From Eubacteriales Family XIII. Incertae Sedis bacterium (GTDB lineage Bacteria > Bacillota > Clostridia > Peptostreptococcales > Anaerovoracaceae): a stretch of 34,687 bases of DNA. The notes beneath the pieces were generated by a model. The model searched no databases, was not told where the DNA came from, and worked only from the letters and a program-made list of their open reading frames with translations. This document shows positions 1 through 5,770 of the stretch, piece by piece; position 1 is the stretch's first letter, and every line of letters starts with the position of its first letter. The position numbers were made by a program, and so were the translations under genes. The DNA lies in assembly GCA_031261345.1 (NCBI GenBank), contig JAISKC010000030.1, positions 1-34,687 on the forward strand, written 5' to 3'.

Positions 1-265
1 ATGACAGAGTCTGTCGGGAGTGCATCTGTTGGTAGGGTTGTTTCTGTTTGGCCTTCTGGAATGGTAATATTTACAGTTTTTACCGTTTCGCCATCCAGTT
101 GGAAAATTATACTAGGAGATACCCCCCCTTGGCATTATTTCCCAGTTCGCTTCCAGCAAACACAAATGTCGGAACCATCGTCATGAGCATTACTAGGGTC
201 AACAGTATTGCTATACCCTTCTTCCCGCTCATAAGGCGCCCTCTCAAACTACTCGTAGATTTCAT
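1..265 (-). pseudogene. Secreted protein, N-terminal part, frame broken at a G7 run; runs off the window
   Basis: The reverse strand from the ATG at 265 (or the better-placed ATG at 232, preceded by GAGAGGG seven bases upstream) encodes a basic N-terminus (SGKKG), a hydrophobic stretch rich in Leu, Val and Met, and a likely signal-peptidase site ending VFA-GS. This is a typical Gram-positive Sec signal peptide. After a run of seven G (122-128) the frame meets TAA at 107-109, giving only 52 codons. A one-base shift at the run opens a frame that stays open to the window edge and reads like an extracellular domain (DGETVKTVNITIPEGQTETT). I therefore read it as one secreted or surface protein split by the homopolymer. 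The cause may be phase variation, a true pseudogene or a sequencing error. The family is not recognisable from this fragment. Confidence 0.6.
122..128 (-). repeat. Homopolymer run of seven G (minus strand) inside a coding region
   Basis: Seven consecutive C on the given strand, G on the coding strand, lie right after the signal-peptide region of the gene starting at 265/232. Eight or five G would join the signal peptide to the open downstream frame; seven G gives a stop 13-15 bases later. This is the arrangement expected at a slipped-strand switch, although seven is short for that. Confidence 0.7.
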
Positions 266-282
266 CTTCTCTTTCAATTTCT

Positions 283-519
283 TTACCCCCTGAATTTCTT
301 TGCCATCGCTATGGCCAATACTATTACTATTACTGTTACTACAACTATTAAAACAACCTGAGCTATAACTTTATCTTCAAACACAGTCGCCCGTGCTTTA
401 CTGCCGTTACTATACATATACCCAAACTTTTGAGTTTGAAACATTTTTTTGAGATTTTTTTCAAAAGAATTTTTTATTAACCCCACGGCAAGCGTCAAAA
501 AGAAATTCCCCAATCTCAT
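283..519 (-). CDS. Small membrane protein, hypothetical (78 aa)
   Basis: This is an open frame of 78 codons ending 17 bases before the start of the secreted-protein gene. The C-terminal third is one strongly hydrophobic segment (about residues 51-72, rich in Val and Ile) followed by KKFRG, which suggests a single membrane-spanning helix with a basic cytoplasmic end. The N-terminal part has a second weak hydrophobic stretch (residues 5-14). The start is doubtful: AAGG lies only one or two bases before the ATG, and the alternative Met at residue 26 has no Shine-Dalgarno site. I do not recognise a family. The same-strand neighbour just downstream encodes a secreted protein, so the two could be co-transcribed from the AT-rich leader at 520-680. 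Confidence 0.35.
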   Translation of the reverse strand: MRLGNFFLTLAVGLIKNSFEKNLKKMFQTQKFGYMYSNGSKARATVFEDKVIAQVVLIVVVTVIVIVLAIAMAKKFRG

Positions 520-579
520 GCCTTACATACAAGTAGAGTAAAAAAATATCACAATACTGCCTGCAAAAGGTGTATTTCA

Positions 580-596
580 CGTAAAATTTTAGTAAA
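580..596 (-). promoter_or_regulatory. PhoP-box-like direct repeat (TTTACT-N5-TTTACG)
   Basis: On the minus strand two TTTAC hexamer-like units lie 11 bases apart, TTTACT AAAAT TTTACG. The site at 17940-17956 matches it at 15 of 17 positions. It lies about 60 bases upstream of the ORF starting at 519. Direct repeats with an 11-bp period are typical of OmpR/PhoB-family response regulators, including the TTAACA-type PhoP boxes of Bacillus. The regulator here is not identified. Confidence 0.4.
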
Positions 597-684
597 ATTC
601 AAAAACACCCCACAAAAAAAGGATGGAAAGCGTATCACAGAATACACCATTATCAAATTTTTTCCGATAAGTTTTTTTGAGAGC

Positions 685-1344
685 CTATGGCAACAGGTCA
701 AATAAATCCATGATGTTGTCTATGATCAGGTCGGGGGCTACTGCCTCCCTCTTTTCTTCCGGCAGGGCGACCGAATAGCTGACGAGGACGGAGATGGCTC
801 CGGCGTTTTTGGCGGCCTCGATGTCGAAGGTGGAATCGCCGACCATAAGTGCGCGGTCCGCGGTGCTCCCTACTTTGTCCAGCGCCATGAAGACCGGTGT
901 TGGATCCGGCTTGTGGATTTTGGTGTCGTCCGCCGTAATGATGACGTCGAAATATTCGGTGAGCTCAAAGTGGTCGAGCGCCATCATTGTCGAGTTCGTC
1001 AATCTCGAGGTAACGAGGGCGAGCTTGAAATCCTTTTCCTTGAATAGAGGCAGGGCCTCCCTGACACCCGCAAACGGACGTATATTATCCAGAAAATTGT
1101 CGTATTGATAGCTTCTGTATGTGGCGACCGATTCTTCATACGGATGGTTCGGAATGAGCTTGGGCACTGTCACTTCAATCGTTTCGCCGAAATAGCTCTG
1201 CACCGCATGCCTGTCAGCCGGCTCGCCCGTCAGCTTCTCGATTGCGTAGGTCCACGACTCAAGAATCAGTTCGTTCGTGTCCATTATCGTCCCGTCAAAA
1301 TCGAGAATTATCGTATCGATGCCTTTGTAATCTTTGTAATTCAT
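685..1344 (-). CDS. HAD-superfamily phosphatase (PpaX/Gph type)
   Basis: This 219-residue protein has all four haloacid dehalogenase motifs. Motif I is LDFDGT with nucleophile Asp15 and general acid/base Asp17; motif II is the Thr/Ser of VTSR (112-113); motif III is the Lys of HKPDP (Lys145); motif IV is GDSTFDIEAA with Asp170 and Asp174. The helical cap after motif I (about residues 22-90) is of the type found in phosphoglycolate phosphatase and pyrophosphatase PpaX. Family members hydrolyse small phosphomonoesters or pyrophosphate in the cytoplasm; the substrate cannot be read from sequence. I chose the ATG at 1344 because AGGGAC lies about nine bases upstream and the motif-I strand follows directly. 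A longer upstream reading would overlap prfB in another frame. The gene begins 11 bases after the prfB stop, so the two are probably co-transcribed. Confidence 0.88.
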   Translation of the reverse strand: MNYKDYKGIDTIILDFDGTIMDTNELILESWTYAIEKLTGEPADRHAVQSYFGETIEVTVPKLIPNHPYEESVATYRSYQYDNFLDNIRPFAGVREALPLFKEKDFKLALVTSRLTNSTMMALDHFELTEYFDVIITADDTKIHKPDPTPVFMALDKVGSTADRALMVGDSTFDIEAAKNAGAISVLVSYSVALPEEKREAVAPDLIIDNIMDLFDLLP

Positions 1345-1355
1345 GAATAGCGTCC

Positions 1356-2456
1356 CTAGTCCCGCTGCTTCAACTTTTCGTTGATGAACATGTCGAGCTC
1401 CCCGTCCATCACCGCTTGCACATTTCCCGTTTCCGCGTCGGTGCGGTGGTCTTTGACCATCGAATATGGGTGGAAAACGTATGAGCGTATCTGGCTGCCC
1501 CAAGTGATTTGGCTGTAGTCCCCCGCGAGCTCCGCGAGATTGTCCTTGTGCTCGCGCTCGGCGACCTCGATGAGTTTTGACTTAAGGATGCGCATGGCGA
1601 CGTCTTTGTTCTGGTGCTGCGACCTCTCGTTTTGCACGGATACGACGATATTTGTCGGGATATGAGTAATTCTGATGGCTGAATCCGTTTTGTTGACGTG
1701 CTGGCCGCCGGCACCGCTCGCCCTGAAAGTATCTATGCGGATGTCATCAGGACTGATTTCGATGTTGATTTCGTCGTCTATTTCAGGCATGACATCGACC
1801 GATGAGAACGATGTATGCCGTCTGGCAGATGAATCGAAAGGGGAAATTCGGACTATGCGGTGCACGCCCTTTTCCGTCTTGAGGTAGCCGTAGGCATTTT
1901 CGCCCGCCACGAGGAAGGTTGCACTTTTGATACCGCCTTCGTCCGCGTTCTGCAGGTCGAAGAGCTTGACCTTGTATTTTCTTTTCTCTGCCCATCTGTT
2001 GTACATTCTGTAGAGCATTTCCGCCCAATCCTGAGCGTCGGTGCCTCCCGAGCCCGCGTGAATGGTGACTATCGCATTGTTCGCGTCGTATTCTCCGTCG
2101 AGCAGTGTGTCGATAGTCCTCTGCGCCAAAGTGTCCTTGAAATCCTTGAAGGCTTCCCTGACTTCCGCGGCCATGCCTTCGTCGTTTTCTTCCTCGGCGA
2201 GTTCAATCATCACCTCGACGTCTTCGAGCTTTGCCTTTAGGCTGCTAAAACCCTCAAGTCTCGTTTCACGATTCTTCTTTTCCTTCAGTAATTTGTTTGC
2301 CTGTTCGTGATCGTTCCAGAAATCCTGATTTTCACTGAGGGCCGTTATTTCATCTATTCGCTTTTCCAGCGATGCCAAATCCAAGGCCTCCGAGAGCTCG
2401 GAAAGCCCGCTTCTGGCATCGTCAAGTTCGTATTTTATCTGATCAAGTTCTAACAT
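1356..2456 (-). CDS. prfB: Peptide chain release factor 2
   Basis: This 366-residue protein is RF2, which recognises UGA and UAA stop codons and triggers peptidyl-tRNA hydrolysis on the ribosome. The stop-codon-reading tripeptide SPF is at 205-207 and the catalytic GGQ is at 250-252 within SGAGGQHVNKT, the same positions as in E. coli RF2. The length is normal. The reading frame is continuous from ATG; there is no in-frame UGA near codon 26, so the programmed +1 frameshift that autoregulates most prfB genes is absent. GGAG lies seven bases before the start. An HAD phosphatase gene follows 11 bases downstream. secA, which often precedes prfB in Firmicutes, is not upstream here; an AT-rich GNAT pair is. 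Confidence 0.97.
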   Translation of the reverse strand: MLELDQIKYELDDARSGLSELSEALDLASLEKRIDEITALSENQDFWNDHEQANKLLKEKKNRETRLEGFSSLKAKLEDVEVMIELAEEENDEGMAAEVREAFKDFKDTLAQRTIDTLLDGEYDANNAIVTIHAGSGGTDAQDWAEMLYRMYNRWAEKRKYKVKLFDLQNADEGGIKSATFLVAGENAYGYLKTEKGVHRIVRISPFDSSARRHTSFSSVDVMPEIDDEINIEISPDDIRIDTFRASGAGGQHVNKTDSAIRITHIPTNIVVSVQNERSQHQNKDVAMRILKSKLIEVAEREHKDNLAELAGDYSQITWGSQIRSYVFHPYSMVKDHRTDAETGNVQAVMDGELDMFINEKLKQRD

Positions 2457-2512
2457 ATTTCTCCTATTGCAGAAAATTGGTGTGATACTTTGCCGTTAGA
2501 GTTGTATATGGG

Positions 2513-2728
2513 CTAAATGAACGCGACCTTTCCATCTTCGTTGAATACCATTTCGGATGGTCGTTTATTTTTTCTAAACCTCTCAAATTCATTTTTTGTG
2601 AGTTCTCTTCCAACTTTATCTCTATAATTGACAGCGGCACGCATATCATAGTCCATCAAACTTTTGTCTGGAATCACAATTAATCCCGAAAAAAGTTCAG
2701 TATTTTCTTCTATATTATTTTTATTCAT
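2513..2728 (-). CDS. Small hypothetical protein downstream of a GNAT gene (71 aa)
   Basis: This is a 71-residue charged, soluble-looking protein with no membrane segment or signal peptide. The middle (about residues 25-52) is a predicted helical, basic stretch (YRDKVGRELTKNEFERFRK). I chose the ATG at 2728 because GAGG lies six bases upstream; the ATG at 2740 lacks a good site. Its first eight bases overlap the last eight of the upstream acetyltransferase-like gene (ATGAATAA), so the two are translationally coupled and probably act together. Base composition is clearly more AT-rich than prfB and serS on either side, hinting at transfer as a unit. I do not recognise a family with certainty. 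A toxin-antitoxin role is possible but unsupported, since no ribbon-helix-helix motif is visible. Confidence 0.7.
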   Translation of the reverse strand: MNKNNIEENTELFSGLIVIPDKSLMDYDMRAAVNYRDKVGRELTKNEFERFRKNKRPSEMVFNEDGKVAFI

Positions 2729-3176
2729 AATACACCTCATCTCTGTTTAGAAATTCTTCAATCAATTTCCGACTTGCTTGCTCTCTAAACACCAATTTAT
2801 CACCATAAATCCGCTCTGCCCCATAATATTTTATGTAATGCTCAACTAGGTTTGTTTTACTGATAAATGCGACAAAGCCGTCAAACCCAGCGATGAAAGC
2901 ATCTTGCGCAACATATGCAAATAAAGTACCTGCAATGCCTTCATATCTTCGTGAATTGCCTCTGTTGCGTGGGTCTATTTCAAGTGTATATGCATTGTTC
3001 AGTAACGAAGTTGTATCCCTATCAAATTCAACAATACCTTCTATCTCATCTTCAATAGTTAAAGCAATTTTTTTGGCACTCGCAGAGGCACGTAATTCCC
3101 AGTTAAAAGACCAACCTCTTTTACTCAAAGTTTGTGCAGCCTTCTGTGTAATTACTGTCTCTTTCAGAATCATCAT
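2721..3176 (-). CDS. GNAT-like N-acetyltransferase
   Basis: This 151-residue protein resembles the GNAT fold. It has a central beta strand ending in IDPRNRGNSRRYEGIAGTLFAY (about 87-108), in the place of the acetyl-CoA-binding R/Q-x-x-G-x-G/A loop, and a C-terminal region with ISKTNLVEHYIKYYGA as in acetyltransferases acting on small molecules or proteins. The substrate is unknown. The start is ATG at 3176, followed by a second ATG. No Shine-Dalgarno site precedes it, and an extended -10 element (TGGTATAAT, 3183-3191) ends six bases upstream, so the message may begin at or within a base or two of the start codon. The gene is AT-rich compared with its neighbours, overlaps the downstream 71-codon gene by eight bases, and diverges from hisC. 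Confidence 0.78.
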   Translation of the reverse strand: MMILKETVITQKAAQTLSKRGWSFNWELRASASAKKIALTIEDEIEGIVEFDRDTTSLLNNAYTLEIDPRNRGNSRRYEGIAGTLFAYVAQDAFIAGFDGFVAFISKTNLVEHYIKYYGAERIYGDKLVFREQASRKLIEEFLNRDEVYYE

Positions 3177-3182
3177 ATGTTA

Positions 3183-3191
3183 ATTATACCA
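3183..3191 (-). promoter_or_regulatory. Extended -10 promoter element of the GNAT pair
   Basis: TGGTATAAT on the minus strand is a perfect extended -10 (TGn-TATAAT). No good -35 lies 17 bases upstream, as is common with extended -10 promoters. It would start transcription at about 3176, right at the ATG of the acetyltransferase gene, which suggests a leaderless message. Confidence 0.55.
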
Positions 3192-3226
3192 CTATTACGT
3201 CTGTAAAAGGGACGTATAACGTGACC

Positions 3227-3255
3227 TTGACAAATGTTTATAGAAAGAATATAAA
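3227..3255 (+). promoter_or_regulatory. Sigma-A-type promoter of hisC
   Basis: A consensus TTGACA (3227-3232) is followed after exactly 17 bases by TATAAA (3250-3255). Transcription would start near 3262. This argues against using the ATG at 3262 as the hisC start and supports the ATG at 3301. Confidence 0.8.
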
Positions 3256-3300
3256 TGATTCATGGAAAAGAAGATAACAGATGTTGAAATGGAAGTAACT

Positions 3301-4410
3301 ATGAGTAAGGAACTATTTAGACGCGAGCTTTCAGGGTTCAAACCTTATGTACAGGGGAAGCCTATTGGAGCAGTGCAACGGGAATTCGGATTGGATAGAA
3401 TAGAAAAGTTAGCTTCGAATGAAAATCATTTTGGGGCATCGCCGAAAGCGGTTGAGGCTATACGAGAGGACTTAGACAACCTCCTTTATTACCCCGAAAG
3501 TTACCCTCACAATCTGATGAGCGAACTTGCTGAATATCTCGGCGTTCCGAAGGAACAAATCACTATCGGCTCAGGTGGCGAAGGGCTACTGTGGCAAATT
3601 GCGCTCTCTTTTATAAACGACGGCGACGAAATCGTCACTGCAAATCCGACCTTTGATGTGTATCGTATAGCAACATCTCTTCTCGGTGCTGTCACTGTGA
3701 CGGTTCCGCTACGTGGCCAAGGATATGACATTGATGGAATGCTCGCTGCTGTGACGGACAAAACCAAGTTGTTCTTCCTCTGCACGCCGAACAATCCAAC
3801 TGGACATATTGCGACTTCGAAAGAGATCGACCGACTTGTGCGTGCGCTTCCAGAAGGTGTAGTCCTTGTACTTGACGAGGCTTATTATGATTTGGCAGCG
3901 GTGCGCGCAGACTTTCCGAGGGACAACATTCGCATCATTTCTGAGCGGCCAAACACCATTGTGCTCAGGACGCTTTCAAAAACTTATGGCCTCGCCGGCG
4001 TTAGGTTTGGCTATACTATATCCTCACCCGAAATAGCACAAAGGCTCGCGATGGTCGGACCTCTGTTCAAAGTCAACAGGCTCGCAATTGCCGGAGCCTC
4101 GGGTGCGCTCAAGGATACGGAGTACAGAGATTTCTACGTGAGAGAAAACGCGAAGGCCATCGATGACCTTTCGGCATACGTGCTCGCCAAGGGTTGGTCG
4201 CACTTTCCGACTTATACAAATTTCATGTGGATCGACAGCGGGCTTGATTCGGAAGTATTGTTTAATGAACTGCAGAAGCGTGGCGTGATAATCAGAGCAG
4301 GTTATCTATGGGGCGAGCAATGGCGGACGTATTTCCGCATCAGCACCGGCAGACCCGAGCAAATGCAATTCTTCAAGGATAAGCTTGACGAGATTCTGGC
4401 TGAATGGTAG
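3301..4410 (+). CDS. hisC: Histidinol-phosphate aminotransferase family protein (PLP, fold type I)
   Basis: This 369-residue pyridoxal-phosphate enzyme has the length and motifs of HisC: NPTG at 165-168, DEAYYD at 192-197, the Schiff-base lysine in LSKTYGLAG (Lys227), and SNENHFG near the N-terminus, which contacts substrate. HisC transfers an amino group between glutamate and imidazole-acetol phosphate in histidine synthesis; relatives also serve phenylalanine and tyrosine synthesis. No other his genes lie nearby, so an aromatic-transaminase role is possible. The start is set at 3301: GGAAG lies five bases upstream, whereas the upstream in-frame ATGs (3262, 3289) have no ribosome-binding site and the promoter's expected start of transcription is about 3262. 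It is the only plus-strand gene here and converges on serS with a 16-base gap and no clear terminator. Confidence 0.88.
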   Translation: MSKELFRRELSGFKPYVQGKPIGAVQREFGLDRIEKLASNENHFGASPKAVEAIREDLDNLLYYPESYPHNLMSELAEYLGVPKEQITIGSGGEGLLWQIALSFINDGDEIVTANPTFDVYRIATSLLGAVTVTVPLRGQGYDIDGMLAAVTDKTKLFFLCTPNNPTGHIATSKEIDRLVRALPEGVVLVLDEAYYDLAAVRADFPRDNIRIISERPNTIVLRTLSKTYGLAGVRFGYTISSPEIAQRLAMVGPLFKVNRLAIAGASGALKDTEYRDFYVRENAKAIDDLSAYVLAKGWSHFPTYTNFMWIDSGLDSEVLFNELQKRGVIIRAGYLWGEQWRTYFRISTGRPEQMQFFKDKLDEILAEW

Positions 4411-4426
4411 ATGCGCTGCTAGAGGC

Positions 4427-5704
4427 TCACTCCTTGCGGATTGTGTCTGTGCCTACGTAGGGCTGCAATGCCTTGGGGACGGCGATAGATCCGTCCGCTT
4501 GTTGGTAATTCTCGAGTATCGCCGCTACGGTGCGACCTACAGCGAGCCCAGAGCCGTTCAGAGTGTGAACGAATTCCGGCTTGCTTTCAGGCGTGCGTCT
4601 GAAGCGGATTCCGGCTCTGCGCGCTTGAAAATCTTCGAAATTGCTACAGGAGCTTATCTCAACATAGCGGCCGTAGCTCGGCATCCAAACTTCGATGTCG
4701 TAGGTCATGGCTGACGAAAACCCGACGTCGCCGGTGGACAGGGCTACAACCCTGTAGGGTAGCTCGAGCCGCTTCAGCACCTCTTCCGCCGCCAAAGTCA
4801 AAGACTCCAGCTCGTCATAAGAGTTGTCTGGATTGACGAACTTCACGAGCTCAACCTTGTTGAACTGGTGCACGCGTATCAGACCGCGAGTATCGCGTCC
4901 AGCGGATCCGGCTTCCTTGCGGAAACACGGAGTATATGCGGTAAAGTAAATCGGCAAGTCCGCCCCCTCGAGTATCTCTCCGCCGAGCAGATTTGTCAGC
5001 GGCACCTCAGCGGTGGGCACGAGGAAAAAATCCTTCGCAGGAACATGGAACATATCGTCTTCAAATTTCGGAAGCTGTCCGGTGCCCGTCATCGCCGCTC
5101 TGTTGACCATGAAAGGCGGGAGTATTTCTTTGAAACCGTGTTCCTCCGTGTGGAGGTTGAGCATGAAGTTGGTCACCGAACGCTCAAGCCGAGCGCCGAG
5201 ACCCTTGCTCACGGAGAAGCGAGCACCGCTTATCTTCGCGGCTCGCTCAAAATCAAGGATATCCAAATCCGTGCCGAGGTCCCAATGTGGGACGGGATCA
5301 AAATCAAACGTGGTTGGCTCGCCAACCCGGCGAATCTCCACGTTTTCAGAGTCATCGGCCCCGATGGGTGCCTTTGCGTTCGGAGTGTTCGGAATTCCGA
5401 GCAGGACCTCATTCAGACGCTCTTCAACGTCTGCGAGGACGAGAGTCTTTGCCTTTATCTCCTCGGAAAGAGTCTTCATTTCAGCGAGCACTTCGCTGGC
5501 GTCGCCGCCCTCTTTCTTGATGAGGGGGACTTCCTTCGACACCACGTTTTGGCGACTTCTCATAGCTTCGGTCTCAGCCAAAACTTTGCGTCTCTCCTCG
5601 TCGAGAGCACGCGCTTGCCCAAGTCCAAAGTCGCCATGCCCACGCGATTCGACCGCCGCGAGCACTCCGTCAAAATCTTCTCTTATCCTTTTTATATCCA
5701 GCAT
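4427..5704 (-). CDS. serS: Seryl-tRNA synthetase
   Basis: This 425-residue class II aminoacyl-tRNA synthetase charges tRNA-Ser with serine. The N-terminal ~110 residues form the long antiparallel coiled-coil arm that binds the tRNA variable loop (charged heptads through about 28-105). The catalytic domain follows, with motif 2 around [14 protein letters not shown] and motif 3 around [16 protein letters not shown] near the C-terminus. The length is that of ordinary bacterial SerRS. The start ATG is at 5704. The 66-base gap to the upstream glutamine synthetase gene holds a palindromic repeat (5732-5758) and is too short for a T-box leader, so expression probably depends on read-through or a small promoter in this gap. 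Confidence 0.97.
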   Translation of the reverse strand: MLDIKRIREDFDGVLAAVESRGHGDFGLGQARALDEERRKVLAETEAMRSRQNVVSKEVPLIKKEGGDASEVLAEMKTLSEEIKAKTLVLADVEERLNEVLLGIPNTPNAKAPIGADDSENVEIRRVGEPTTFDFDPVPHWDLGTDLDILDFERAAKISGARFSVSKGLGARLERSVTNFMLNLHTEEHGFKEILPPFMVNRAAMTGTGQLPKFEDDMFHVPAKDFFLVPTAEVPLTNLLGGEILEGADLPIYFTAYTPCFRKEAGSAGRDTRGLIRVHQFNKVELVKFVNPDNSYDELESLTLAAEEVLKRLELPYRVVALSTGDVGFSSAMTYDIEVWMPSYGRYVEISSCSNFEDFQARRAGIRFRRTPESKPEFVHTLNGSGLAVGRTVAAILENYQQADGSIAVPKALQPYVGTDTIRKE

Positions 5705-5731
5705 TTTTTACACCCGTCCTCATTTACAAAA

Positions 5732-5758
5732 TGGATTGCGGGTCTAGCCCGCAATGAC
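5732..5758 (+). repeat. Dispersed palindromic repeat, copy 1
   Basis: The element runs TGGATTGC... to ...GCAATGAC, with 8-bp arms ATTGCGGG (5735-5742) and CCCGCAAT (5748-5755) around a 5-base loop. Near-identical copies lie at 10705-10731 and, inverted and imperfect, at 12429-12453; a variant with the same ends is at 27616-27643. It sits between glnA and serS and could form an RNA hairpin in the transcript. Confidence 0.85.
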
Positions 5759-5770
5759 GTACTGCCCGTC

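Noticed and set aside
561-650. Inverted repeat GGTGTATT / AATACACC flanking about 60 bases
   Set aside because: Eight-base arms this far apart in AT-rich DNA are weak, and no further pairing supports a structured RNA.
1345-1503. N-terminal extension of the HAD phosphatase into prfB
   Set aside because: The extra residues are Arg/Gly-rich out-of-frame prfB sequence; the ATG at 1344 has a ribosome-binding site and directly precedes motif I.
4411-4426. Bidirectional terminator between hisC and serS
   Set aside because: No hairpin with a T-run on either strand could be found in or just beyond this 16-base gap.
5705-5770. T-box leader before serS
   Set aside because: The gap is only 66 bases and contains a palindromic repeat; no T-box sequence (TGGNACCGCG-like) is present.
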